The notes under the pieces were generated by a model. It was given only the letters and a program-made list of their open reading frames with translations. It was not told the DNA's origin and searched no databases. This document shows, piece after piece, positions 1 through 12,137 of a DNA stretch of 64,000 nucleotides. A program made the position numbers and the translations under genes. Position 1 is the first letter of the stretch. Every line of letters starts with the position of its first letter. Source of the DNA: Daucus carota subsp. sativus (lineage: Eukaryota > Streptophyta > Magnoliopsida > Apiales > Apiaceae); NCBI RefSeq assembly GCF_001625215.2, contig NC_030389.2, positions 41,343,454 to 41,407,453 of the forward strand. Direction: 5' to 3'.

Positions 1-310
1 TGCAACCCCTGAAGCAAGATATTTCTATATATCTTGGTTGGTTATTTATAATCAACAAACTGAAGCATAAACTAACCCGGAACCGACTGATCAATGGTTG
101 CTGACAAAGACGGTACAATGTTCAACTTCAGTGTTAGTCGCTTGTGAACCAGACCAGTGCACTAAGCGTCAGCACGTACGGAGCTTTGCAAAGTATTTAT
201 CGATCGAAGAATTGATCCAGTGATATCAAGTCATTTGTTCCAAAGCCAAGTCAAGCCAAATGCCAGCTATGCCAAAGCTTCCACAGAAAGCCATATCAGG
301 AAGTGACATT

Positions 311-800
311 TTATATATGTGTGCACTTATATATTTGTTTATGTACAAATATAATTATATATGTATATATGTATATTTAATTAAATATAATATATATAAT
401 ATATATGTATATATGTTTTAAACATATGTATATGTATATTTATATGTATATATATTTAAATAAATATATATGTATATAGTATATGTATTTATATTTTACA
501 TAAATATTTATATATTTAAGTGTATATATATATATATATATTATATTATGTGCATAAATATGTGTATATTTATATCTATAGATAATTATATATATATATC
601 CCTATATATATTTATATTTATATTTACATATAATTTTATGTATATTATATATATTTAAATATATGAGAATATATTTAAATATATGTATATATATATATAT
701 TACTATATGTTTATATAAATATTATTTATATACATTTATATATATATATTTATTTATACATATATTTATATAATATTATGAATATAATATAAATATATGG
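311..800. repeat. AT-rich low-complexity tract
   Basis: This is almost pure A/T, made of tata, atat and tttata words with only scattered G or C. An open reading frame at 470-658 simply translates the repeat (Tyr/Ile-rich) and is not a gene. Confidence 0.9.
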
Positions 801-844
801 ATGGAGCAAACTCAAGTCAATCTCAGTCAAAGGAGTGATAACAA

Positions 845-1440
845 GGAAAGCTCTTACTATGTGAGGAACAACATTTGACCGAAGTCAACAGCTCTTCCTC
901 ACTTAGAAAATTCTCTAAGTACATCACAGTGAAGACATAGCACTCTTGAGGCGCAACCTTTGACCAAAGTCAAAGTTCGTCCCCAAGAGATGAGAGATAA
1001 CAGGGGAAGCATTACAATGGTGGAGCAAGTTCATATTTGCCTTAGAATTTCTCTAAGTCACCATATACCTCTTGCATACTCTATGGCGCAACATTTGACC
1101 AAGGCGCAAGGTTTGACCCGGGCGCAACATTTGACCCAGGCGCAACATTTGACCCGGGCGCAACATTTGACCGGTCAAATGTTGCTCCTCTACTAACAAC
1201 TCTTGGCACTAACCCTTTGTGACTTAGAATAATTTCTAAGTCACAAACTCTACAAGGGATGCACTATATTGGAACAACATTTGACCTGGTCAAATGTTGC
1301 TCCTCTAATCAACAATCATGGCGCAACTTTTGTTACTGGAATTATTTCTAAGTACCAAACAGAGGGGCAACCAAACGCAACATTGTTGAAGCGCAACATT
1401 TGACTTGGTCAAATGTTGCGCCCCAATCCAACATCTCCTG
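845..1440. repeat. Array of diverged units with paired palindromes
   Basis: The word gcgcaacatttgacc or a close variant recurs at about 1087-1182 in head-to-tail copies, separated by ag/gg. It then meets its own inverse (ggtcaaatgttgc) to give palindromes near 1162-1183, 1274-1305 and 1391-1424. Each block is followed by a second palindrome built on acttagaa…ttctaagt (about 901-920, 1041-1060, 1220-1246, 1340-1356). The alternation suggests a repeat unit of roughly 100-150 bp, strongly diverged. It lies inside the LTR-like region. The reading frame 960-1196 is only a translation of this repeat. Confidence 0.75.
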
Positions 1441-1485
1441 GCGCCAATTCAAGTACTTGGGAGTTAGATTTATTTTGTTAAATCG

Positions 1486-1525
1486 AATCCGTCCAGGACG
1501 AACTCAATCCGTCCAGGACGAACTC
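1486..1525. repeat. Perfect 20-bp tandem duplication
   Basis: Two identical adjacent copies of aatccgtccaggacgaactc, just upstream of the putative LTR TATA box. Confidence 0.9.
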
Positions 1526-1958
1526 GTTAACCATGGTTAGTTTATGAAAGCCTATAAATATGTGATTGTGGTTCTCACAATTTACAACATCCTTCGGGAT
1601 GGATGGCCAAGTGCTATGCACAAACTCTCTCAAATATACACACACCCTAGCCTAGTTTTGTACCATAAATATTTGTAGTGGATAGGGCTTGTAATATTTA
1701 GAGGAGTGGTCATTGTAGCCAACCTTCGGGTTTGGATTTGTAGCACCCTTCGAGGTATTTATCAATATACAGATATACCTTGGAAAATATTGTGTGTTGG
1801 TTTAATATTTTCATATCCTCAGAAACCGACCCAATAAATATCCGGAACACGAAACCATTACAGGACTGCAATTTATTTATCCGCAAGATTCGAAAGAATT
1901 TTAAATTGTAGTGAGTATCGTATTCAACCCCCCCTTCTACGATACTTTGGACCTAACA

Positions 1959-2688
1959 ATAACATTTTCAACCGTAGCCGTGATTAAAAAACTTTTCTAT
2001 GAGCTGAGCAGTTATATAACAAGTACATTTAATTAGTAGTTAATGATATAGTTATCGATGAATGATTTTGTTGCTCGAAGAATGTAAACAGAACAATAAA
2101 TTTAAATATTTTATGTCATATATTTTTTTATAAAAATAATAAAAATCAACGATCGAAGAATAAAATATTATCAAAAACTAACACATGAACTCTAACATCT
2201 AATGATGAAAAGTAACTCATCACTGAATATGAACTCAACATTTAATGATAAAAAATAATGAATATGAACTCAACATTTAATGGTGAAAAGTAATTAATCA
2301 GATTATAAGATACTACTTTTCATGAATTGACGGATTTAACAAATGAACATGAAAGTCAAAAAAATTTAATTTGGAGAAAGTAATAAAAAAGGGATCATAT
2401 TATTTCTACATAAATGAATATATTCAAAGCAATTAGTTACAAGAAAATTATTAAAAATATGAAAAATAGAAAAAATATGTTTTTCACATAAAAAATGTGT
2501 TTTATAGCAGATTTTATCAGTTTTAGAAATATAATATTAATATGTAGTCTTGATATATAATCAAGTATAGTACTATTTTTATTAAGTAAAAAATGGATTT
2601 GCTCAAAGCTGATTGAAAATTTCTTATAAACAAAATATATTATGTACTATGACATTTAGCCTAATTTCTTATGAACAAAATATATATA
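1959..2688. other. AT-rich intergenic DNA with a short tandem triplicate
   Basis: No gene is seen. At 2187-2300 a unit of about 35-44 bp starting gaactc(t)aacat occurs three times in tandem (2187, 2231, 2266). Confidence 0.6.
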
Positions 2689-3110
2689 GGCCAACATTCC
2701 AGATAGGGACTCCTTATATGGAGTTACATAGCGCGCCATTATAAATCATCAATTTTATTATAAATTCTGTTATAAAATACATATAAAACGTGATTCTAAT
2801 ATAGAATACTATAAAATATATCTATTTTAATTAATTTAACACTTAAAATTTGATGGAAAAAGTATATTTTCGAAACTGATTCTACAACAGAATAATTTTG
2901 GATGATTATTATTCTGTTATAGAATCATGTTGATATATTGCATAATTTTAGATGATCTTTGGAATAAAAAATTGTATAACTTCGTTTTCGGTTTAATAAT
3001 CAAAATTTGCAATTATATTTCATAAAAAATATAATAGAATATATATTATGTGTATATTTATAATGGTGTGCTACGTAACTCCGTATAAAAGGGTATGTTA
3101 TGGAGTGCTA

Positions 3111-3112
<2 letters not shown>
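2689..3112. mobile_element. Non-autonomous TIR element (MITE) inserted in a TA microsatellite
   Basis: The first about 60 bp and the reverse complement of the last about 60 bp align: both read approximately tatagg…acattcca…cttatatGGAGTTACaTAGC-c(g/a)ccattataaat. Both sides abut TA repeats (2681-2688 and 3113-3168), so the target duplication is hidden in the microsatellite. It has no coding capacity. The ends are related to those of the larger element at 3169-7782. Rice Micron elements are a known precedent for MITEs flanked by TA repeats; membership in that family is not shown here. Confidence 0.75.

Positions 3113-3168
<56 letters not shown>
3113..3168. repeat. (TA)n microsatellite
   Basis: An uninterrupted TA run of about 56 bp separating two TIR elements. 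Confidence 0.97.
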
Positions 3169-3172
<4 letters not shown>

Positions 3173-6100
3173 GGTACTCTAGGGAGGGCTCCTTATATGA
3201 AGTTACATAGCACACTCCAATCTGAACCGTTTATTTCACTAAAAAAAATACACGGTCAAGATTAAAAGATATATCTATAGAATTTTAAAACACAATTAAA
3301 ACTCTCTATCAATTGAAAATATACACCGTGATACACACACATACACATGGAGCTCTCGAAATTAACGATCGAAGAAACAAGTTCGTCTAAACTTGCTGTA
3401 AGAGGGCATTGAAGCTTTGAAGATTGAAAATAAGCTTATTGCAAGATCTAACCGAAGCTTTGAAGATCGAAAACGAGGTAGAGAGGCAATCCATGTAGTT
3501 TTCATTCTATAAAATTAGGGTTCTAATATAGAGTAATTAGATTCATGTTTTATTAAAGATGTTTATGAGATAAATTATTTTCGTTTGTTTCAGGTTGAGA
3601 GGAATCATCATTACAAGATGTTAAGGCGAATAGGTATGAAAAGGAATCCTATTTCGTATATTTTGTGTATATTTTTTGTGCTCTGTAATGAAATAAATCT
3701 AATTTTGTGTGTATAATGTACTTTATTAGTTTATTTAGATGTTTATTACTTGATTCTATCATGGAAGCTTGTCTTTTATCTTCATTGTTCTATAGCAGAA
3801 TAAATTATTTATACAATAAAGTATTTTTGCTTCTGCATTAGAATATATAACTAGTTTATTACATTTGTTCTACAGTATGAAAAATATATTGTTTGTACAA
3901 TAAAGTATTTTCACTTCTGTAGTAGAATATATTGCTAATTTATCACATTTATTCTAAATTAGAATAATTCATGATTTATACTACATAGCATATTACATGT
4001 GTAATGTAATTGTTTTATGCTTATGCTCTACATGAGAATTTTTTTGTTTAAACTAGAGAGCAAATTACTTGTATATTGTAAATATTACTAAATATATACT
4101 AATATAGAATACATGTTTCCTCTATTTTATATTAGATACTCAATATCACTAATTCTACTATGAAATGCATTCTTAATTCTTAATGTCACTAATTATAGCA
4201 GATACTTGATCCCACTAATTCTATTATATTTTACAATAGAATATATTCTTAATTCTTATCACTAATTATCACTCAAGTCGGTAATGTAGAGGAAATCTCT
4301 TGAGTAATGACCGGAAATATAGTCTGTTGCAGTTAGTAATTTGTATTAGCGACAAAATGTGGAAAATTAGTAATACTTTTTTCATAATGCAACAATCATA
4401 TGAATTACAGGCCTGCTTCGGAAATTGGAATTTGTTATAATATATATGCAGATCCTGATATCCTCCAGTAAACATTGACTAAGTACAAATAAGTAGGATA
4501 GGTCTCAAAAACATACTTATGTATTTAAAATGTATAACATCTATGGTTAGTTTGGTTTGCTAATATTCAAGGGATTGATTCCAAAGATTGGAAGAGTAGC
4601 CTTCCCACTTTTCTAAACGGAAACACTTAATTGATCTATCGCCCCATTTGATTGACTATTTGTGAAAAGTTCTCATCAGGGTAATCTTTTGATTGTTCTT
4701 TTTCATATTCACTTCCGAGGCTGAGAGTGCTCATGTGCATATCCATTAACTTTCATGATCCATTTGTTAGACACTTTTATAAATGTCTTCAATGTCAAGG
4801 CGTAAGACTTATTGCGATGTTGTGTGGTCATGTTGCACCGATAGTCGATCTTGCTATAGGTGTTTTTGCCAGTTTTCCTGGAGACGAGAACATAAGAGAT
4901 TTAAGTAATGTGGCGCAGAACTCTATATCAGTTAACTATGATACACTTTTTAACGCTTGTTCTCATGGTGCATTGTGTGTTTAGAGTAGAGGTTGCAGCC
5001 ACTGTAGGCGCAGAAGGAACACTTGCAGGAACACTTAAAAATCGGAGATATGTATGCGCTGCTTGTTCTTACATATTTAGCCTATTTATCTGAAGAACAC
5101 TTGCAGGAATCTGCTGAAGCAGGGGAGGCATTAAGTCACGTTAACGCAATTTGAAAGGCCTCCCAAGTGCAACATTGTCATTATTGATTCTTATGGTCTT
5201 AGTTCTTACCATTGTACAAACCATTTTTCATGGTAATTTGTGTATTGGGTCTTTAAAGTTCATGTATGTAATCTTGCTTGTTGGGGATATTGTGACACAA
5301 TCTGTGATTATGATGGACTCATGAGGTCTACACGTAGTATATTCTTGTTATTTACCAAGCTAACATGTGCATATTCGGAAGTGTAGATGCCACCCAGAAG
5401 TTTAAAAGATGAACTAAAGAACAATGTTGATATCATGACGACTATACTCGAATGTTGCCTTTGTTGATTGGAATGAAGAGTTTTCAAGAGCATACGAGGC
5501 GGAAAGTTGAGCATGAGATGGGGCAGGAAAGGTTGCAAATGGCTATGATTCACTGACATGATTTATGTTCTGTATTAGAATCATTTTTCTGTTCTATATT
5601 AGAATAATATTTATGTTCCGATGTAATTATTTGTATGTTCTGCAAATCATTTTCAGTTGTGTATTAGAATCATTTAATGTTTAATATTAAAATAAGATGT
5701 TTGTTATATTCAAGAAGCGAAAATTATATACGTGGGGTGATTTCATGTTCTTAAAATGAGTTCGAAATGTACCATATAATTAAGTTTACATAGTGGAATC
5801 ATTATAATTTTATGTAGACTTAAGGTTTCATACTAGAACCAATCATATATTTGAAATTTAAATATAAATCACAATCACAGTGGAAAGTTGTTTTGTCGAC
5901 AAATCAGAGCTTCTTTTCTTTATTTTTGTTTACTTATTAGGCTTTGTCCAGTTTAAATCATTCAACAAACAAGTTTATACAAGATACTTTAAGCTTTGGC
6001 TTCCCTCATTTTACTTACAAACCACACATGTCGAATCAAAAGCATACTAATTTATGGATGATATTCTTTACTTTATTCATTTCTCTGTGACAGAAACATT

Positions 6101-7779
6101 TAAATCCATACACCTACTAATAAACCAGGTAGTGGTCTCTCATCCCATTTCGTCAACTCATGTACATAACCTATTCTACTAGTTTATTAGTAGCAACAAA
6201 TAAATTACCTCGTACATCAAATGGAATAAAAAATCATTAGACATTCCAAAAACAATTTTTTCTTAAACTGGAAACCTTAGCAAATCAAAAATCAACTATG
6301 CATTATATCAATTCCTGAGGCTGGCATAACTAATTCCTTGGCTTTTGAGAGAAAAGCCCACGGGCATCCATGCTCAGATCAATTGAAGCTGATAATGCTA
6401 GAAATAGTGTTGCACACAATCAACCACATGACTTCCAGGAATCATCTTTGAAGTTATATCGACTAACCATGTCTGAGCTAGGAGACACCACAAATGGAGT
6501 CACTATTGATTAGTTGCAACTGACGAGCCACACATATCCTGGACAATAATCGGTCAACTATTTTGCTCTTTATCTTGCATCTTTCTATAACTTTGGAAGG
6601 AAATCAACCATCATCTATTAACATTAGCCTCAGAATATGATGATCTACAAAAAAATATAATTAATACTTGACATCATATACTAGAAAGTCATAATCACAT
6701 TTTTTATCTCTACAGTTAAAATCAAATCTAACCTCAAATCAATATTATAATTCAAAAAATATAAAGAACCTACTTTTACATTTTAAATCTGGTTCTTAGT
6801 GTGAAGTCTAATGCTAATTTCAGTTTAGAATTAAAATCACAATTGTCATTTTATCATAAAATTTTATCAAATGTTTACATTTCATGCAACAGATAAAACA
6901 ACTAAGAATCTCACCACGTGATCACCTTACTTTCACCAAAACACACAATTAAACTAATTTTAAAAAAAATCCTAAACCCTCTCAATTAAACTAATTTCTG
7001 TTTACATTTAGTTATAGCTGTAAAGTCTGATGCTAATTCCAGCGAATATTAAATTTTAAATCAATGAATTATAATATATGTGAAAAAAAAGTTCCTCAAC
7101 AGAATAAATATTTTATATGCTAGGAATTAGAATCATAAGGTAAAGATAAAAATAACAAATATTATACCTTTAAGAGAAGAATTACTATCAACTAACATAA
7201 ATGTATCAAACATGTGATTTCAAAGTAGAACTGAAAGTAATGAACAATAGAATAATCAAGGAAGATCATATATAATCTAGTTCTCTAGTGGAATAAAAAC
7301 AAATCAGCAAGTATTAACTAAATCAAGTAATGAATTAACAAATCGAGTATTTATATCCAATAATAGAATCAAAATCACAATCAAAATCAGTAAATCGACA
7401 AGTAATGACCGTAAAATCACAAAACCTTAATAATTAGACAGATTTGAGAATTAAAATAGACAAAAATAGTGAGAATTAACATAAAAACCTGATAACATCG
7501 AACATCTGGAGCTAATTTGGTAATTTGAGTTCATTAGAGAAAGAATCCATGGTGTGCGCCACAGAGATGGGAGAGAGAGCAACAAAAAAACGTAAAGAGA
7601 GAAAGAGAGGAGGAAGGGAGCGTAGAAGGAGAGTAGTGAGATACATGACAAAGAACAGTAAGCATCAGAGTGTTTTTTCCCAAAATATCACAGCTGTTAG
7701 ATTAGATCAGAATGTACGCTTGAGATTAATTAAGGGTTTACTATGTAACTTCATATAAGATGTCCCTCCATAGAATTTT

Positions 7780-7782
<3 letters not shown>
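3169..7782. mobile_element. 4.6-kb TIR DNA transposon in a TA microsatellite, probably non-autonomous
   Basis: The left end at about 3176-3214 and the inverse of the right end at 7739-7775 share agggagg…ctTATATGAAGTTACATAG with few mismatches, giving TIRs of about 45 bp. TA repeats flank both sides (3113-3168 and 7783-7811). The ends resemble those of the 424-bp element next door, so both may be mobilised by the same transposase. No intact transposase is visible. The inside holds only broken frames, including a possible captured gene fragment at 4727-5092 and a purine-rich stretch near 7565-7640. A Mutator-like or other superfamily cannot be decided because the target duplication is masked by TA repeats. 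Confidence 0.7.
4727..5092 (+). pseudogene. Unrecognised coding remnant inside the TIR element
   Basis: Two overlapping frames (4727-4984 and 4908-5093) read like one protein interrupted by a frameshift near 4980. The first contains CLQCQGVRLIAMLCGHVAPI and ends around SHGALCV; the second continues with EVAATVGAEGTLAGTLKNRR. The amino-acid composition is protein-like (ordered Ala/Gly/Val, Cys pairs), unlike the surrounding AT-rich DNA. I do not recognise the family. It may be a captured host gene or a decayed element protein. No start or splice context was established. Confidence 0.3.

Positions 7783-7811
<29 letters not shown>
7783..7811. repeat. (TA)n microsatellite
   Basis: A TA run between the right end of the TIR element and the presumed left end of the Helitron. 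Confidence 0.95.
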
Positions 7812-7814
<3 letters not shown>

Positions 7815-8480
7815 ATATATTCTAAATTCCTGCTAATGCCCATTTAGCAGATGGATATAAACCGACCCGGTACTTACTTTTCTACATACATTTCTGTAAA
7901 ATGGGTTATCTGACCCATTTTTAGCAATTTGAACCGCGTTAATCCATTTACAAGCATCACTTTGTAACTTCCTCCGGTCACTCCCACCAATTTAGCTTCC
8001 ATTATCTCACGAACATCAATTCAAATTCTTCACCGTAGACTTCTAACTGAACCATCTTCTGTTTTCGTCCCACGATAAACAATTTTCATGGATGCATCTG
8101 ATGCTCATTGATCTTCTCTCCAATAACAATCCGTCATATAAATACTTCTCAAAAATCATTACTGATATTTTGGAGATGGATGGAACTGGAATGTAAAATC
8201 AACTCCTCTTGAATCTTAGTCTGTCAACATGGATGCCTTTGTTTTGATATGGTGAGTAGTTATAATCGTTGAATTGTGGGTTGATACTTAAATTTGATAA
8301 ATTATTCTTCCCTGCATTGTGGGAGTATTCTTCATTCTATATCTATACTAATGATGGGTTGTTATTCTGTAATTGTTTTATTTATAGTTTTCATTTTAAT
8401 TTTGCATTCCTACTGTTTGATATAAGTTCTCAAAGAACTTTCTATTACTTTTTCGTGTTAGAAGTAGTGCACGACAACAG

Positions 8481-8619
8481 TTGGTGACAACCCCCTATGT
8501 GAATTCTAAGGCAACGAGTGGTAGTCATGGTGGTGGAAGTAGCAAATCAAGCCAGTACTGGTCTCCAAAGTTACATAGGTATTTCTTGGTAGCACTTGAA
8601 GAGCTTGGTGGTGCTTATG
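8481..8619 (+). pseudogene. Captured exon resembling a GARP/G2-like DNA-binding gene
   Basis: The stretch is bounded by a plausible acceptor (…gacaacag) and donor (gtacgt) and encodes a Gly/Ser-rich segment followed by YWSPKLHRYFLVALEELGG. This resembles the first helix of GARP/G2-like domains, in which W(S/T)PELH-R-F--AL--LGG is typical. The expected rest of the domain (ATPKxI…VKSHLQKYR) is not found downstream. It sits within the Helitron, a class known for capturing exons. The family assignment is tentative. Confidence 0.4.
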
Positions 8620-11600
8620 GTACGTCTCGAACTAATTTATCTTTAGTACTGTTTGTCCCGCAAACTTGAATTAACTGGGTTTTTTTTATTCCATATGGTA
8701 CTCACTCTCCATCATCAGGCCAGAAAGGTAACTAACTATGTATTCATATATGTAAGTTAATTTCCATAAGAACTTCAATTGGCTGATATATATTTTGAAA
8801 CATTTGTAGTTATTAAATGCCAGGCCTTCAGTGATCAGCCCACTGTTGAACAACGTTCCAGAACAAGTTCAGTCAGTCAACAATGTTCCGGTCAGTGCTC
8901 CACCGATTGGCTGATATTTCTTGATATTTTTTTGGGTTGTTATAATTATTTGTTATAAAAAGTTCTTGGCATTGGTTCAAATCGTTCAAGATTAGGACCA
9001 GGCAATCATAACAATTTTTTTTCCCAGGAGTGCATTCCAAACAGTGTTTCGCCTATTTCAACTGGTGTGTTATTGCTTATATCTTTTATAATGAACATCA
9101 CTCACACACACACACAAACACACACACATATTCTATTGTTCCTAAATTTATTTTGGTTTTTTTAGATCTTACCAATGGTTGTAATTATACAAGACATAAT
9201 TATTGGGTTCTTATTGGGTTGTCATAATTATTTGGTTTTTGTAGTTCTTGCTAATGGTTCTAATCCTTCAAGATTGGGATCGAGTAATCCTGTCAACAGT
9301 GAACTTAATTTTCAGCTTCTCGCATCCCGTATAAAACTCGACTTTAAACGATGTGTTTGTGTATAAGATTCACATTTAGCTCTACACTATTTCATTTTTG
9401 AAATTCTAATCTTTAAAATAAATAAGCTATCAGCAGCTTTATTCTGACTTTGTATGTGTAGTGCTAAATGATTTAGACTTTATCAGGGCACCCGTGAGAT
9501 GACTGGTTTTGTTAATATAAAAAAGAAATCAGGTAAGGCATAACAGTACATAAATAAGAAAGTATCACCCCGAGTGTTGGTAATCGGGTACCTAATGCAG
9601 GAGCCTCTATTCCTTTAGTATCGGCAATAGAATGAAGCTTATGCTTCTGACTGACCTACTACGACGAGGTAGGCCAACTATATTTAGACTATGTTTCTTC
9701 AGTGACCTGATAATTGGTTCCATAGCCTGCTCATTTACTGCAAAAGAAACATCAACATTGTCTTCATTTCTTTTATGTGGCATTTTTATCTTTGAACCGT
9801 TCAAATATAGATTAGTGTGCAAGTTGGTTTAAGACTTTAAGGTACAATCCTGATAAATTATTTATTCATTGTACTTTACAACACGTGCATCTGCTTTGAC
9901 GACCTTATTTTGTGTGGATTATAGGTTCCAAAAATCAAACTCCTTTAATCATTAACAGGCAGGATCCGTTGAAAGGTACAAGTATTGCATCCGTCCATAT
10001 AGTATTATAAAAGTTCTTTATACAGCTCATGTGATTTTCACTCGGGACGAGGTTTTTAAATGCAGTGTGTTTTTAGACATTGTTTCAGGATAAAAGTCAT
10101 GTCCCACGCATAACTTATCTGGAGCTGCTAATAGATGTGTTCCTGGAAAAAAAGCTTCTCATTCGGGTGAAAATAATGATCCCAATATCATTCAGGTTTT
10201 CACTAGACGAACTGGTATGTTCCATTTAGATATGGTTTCTTGCTTGATTTAATGGCACTTCAGTCTGATAAACACACACTTTGTGTATATTATGTAGATT
10301 TATGCATATCAACACCGGTTCATGAGTTGGAGTATCATGATATCAGTGAGGTTGATTTATTTGGCTATATATTTACATATTTATAGTCAATTTGTTATTA
10401 ATATTATCTGATGGATTTTGTGTTGCTCTTTCCTGTGCAGTTATTTACATAAATCTTGCCTATGTAATTTCTTAGTACACGTATGTTGTCCTTGATATTG
10501 TCAGCCAAGACCCCAAAGCTGCAACCTGAAATCAACTGTTGCATACTCAATATATGCTAATAATAATGGTACACCTGTTCATTATTAATCCCGAAGTCAT
10601 TATTGATGTGTGACTCATTATAAAGCGCAAAGATCGTGGACCAAGTACTAAAAATCAACTTCAGAAACTTGCATCTGCCCATGATTATGTAGTAAAAGTT
10701 TTATAGTTACATATGTTGTTACACCATCCTGATTACTGGATGACACATTTTTCTATTCCAGGCACGTGTTCTATTAATCATGTTCTATCAATCAGGATGG
10801 CAATACAGCTCGGTGCATTGGTATAACAGTTAGGTGATAAATATTATATCTCCATAGTTAATGAGTTGCTCTTTGCTCATGTTCCCTTTGCTCCCGAGTT
10901 GCTCTTTCTCAAGCCATATGTGAGTTGCTCTTTGCATACATTATTTGCTATTGCACTGATAACCCTACTCACCAGGTTGATCTCTCTCATAAACTGTTTG
11001 TAGAGTTTCACAACAGTGAAGAATAGTTATCGAGTTTGGTATGCTTGGGAGGACAGTCTCCTTGCTATATAATTCAGTTCGGGGACCGGGGTATCAGGTT
11101 CTTATATGAAAAACCTTGAGTTATTTCCAAGAAAAGAGCAGCACAATGTAGCATAACGACATTTGATAGATTTATATCAATGTTTACTCTATAACAAAAT
11201 TTAGCAGCCAGCTCAAATGCCTCTGCTCCACCTGGAACTATGCTTCAGTGATCATAATTCAGATTTTGGTTAATTGTCTTTCCAAAGTTTTGTTGTCACT
11301 GATGGCATATAATATATACCTTTAATATTGCGAGAAAGAAGTATTTCTATTTTGCGCTATTTTGGTTAATACTTTTACGTGTATCCATATTATCACAACC
11401 TAAAATAGATGAAAGGGCCCTGATGAAAACCAAGCATCAGGCAACAACAGAATCTGTAGGGATTACGGACGATTTAAAGCACTATTGAAGATAGAGCTAA
11501 ACTTCTTGATGCAAAGTTGCCTTGGTAATTCAAATATATATTATATAAACTAATTGACTGCGATGTTATGTATCAACTGAAACTTTGGTCAGACAAGACC

Positions 11601-12104
11601 ATCTTTAGAACATTCTGGTGAGTGTTTTAGATACTTTTCAGTTTGCTAAAATGTACTAACATTGGGCTAAACAAGATTATTCCAATTCTAAGATTTCAGT
11701 TACTCAGACATTTAAAATTTGAATCCTTGAATTCTCAACTTTCCTTTCTCAATTTAAGTTTCTATTATTAATCTCTACGCAATGGATATTCATTGGTGTT
11801 TGTCTAAGAATTTTTATTATTATTAAGAAGTTTCATATGATTGGAGTATTCAGGTTTTACCGTTTTTGAAACAAGAAATTATTGAATTCACTCTTTTTTT
11901 GAGCTAGCTTTTCTTTTTTTTATGAATTCCTTATAAGATTTAGATCACAATCTAATAACACGACAATGGTAACGACAATGGTATGTATGTTTCCTTGAAT
12001 TAGAAAAAAGGACATGTAACAATATGCAATGAAAAAAATGACTATTGAATGTGTACATATAAGTTAGCAATTAAGAATATGAAAACAACATATATTACCC
12101 GTGT

Positions 12105-12137
12105 GCCCGTGTGCGAAGCACGGGCAAGATATACTAG
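12105..12137 (+). other. Helitron 3' terminal hairpin and CTAG end
   Basis: A perfect 7-bp stem with a 7-nt loop is followed 8 nt later by CTAG. The host DNA resumes with tatatatata at 12138. Confidence 0.75.

Larger units (their letters stand above)
1..1958 (+). mobile_element. LTR retrotransposon terminal region (3' end of an LTR)
   Basis: The stretch ends with a C-rich tract followed by ggacctaaca at about 1949-1958, the typical right end of many plant LTRs (…CA). It is not followed by a tRNA primer-binding site, so it would be a 3' LTR or solo LTR rather than a 5' LTR. A TATA-like cctataaata lies near 1552. No gag or pol reading frame is present and no matching TG…LTR start was found in the window, so the element either starts upstream or is a fragment. 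The superfamily (Copia suspected from the end motif) is inferred. Confidence 0.5.
7812..12137 (+). mobile_element. Helitron-like element (non-autonomous)
   Basis: The 3' end is clear: a GC-rich hairpin with a perfect 7-bp stem gcccgtg/cacgggc (12105-12111 and 12119-12125), then a short spacer and the terminal CTAG at 12134-12137, followed by T. This is the textbook Helitron terminus. The 5' end is less certain: a TC at 7812 follows an A in the TA run, which suits insertion between A and T, but the usual conserved start sequence is not evident. There is no Rep/helicase coding sequence, so it would be non-autonomous. It carries a probable captured exon at 8481-8619. Confidence 0.6.

Noticed and set aside
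470-658. 62-codon Tyr/Ile-rich frame
   Set aside because: It lies in a nearly pure A/T microsatellite-like tract.
960-1196. 78-codon frame with repeated (L/H)TRAQHLTQAQ
   Set aside because: It is the translation of the tandem DNA repeat gcgcaacatttgacc and has no independent coding evidence.
845-1440. Regular repeats considered as a CRISPR-like array
   Set aside because: Units vary in length and sequence, contain palindromes, have no constant spacers, and the genome is a plant nuclear genome.
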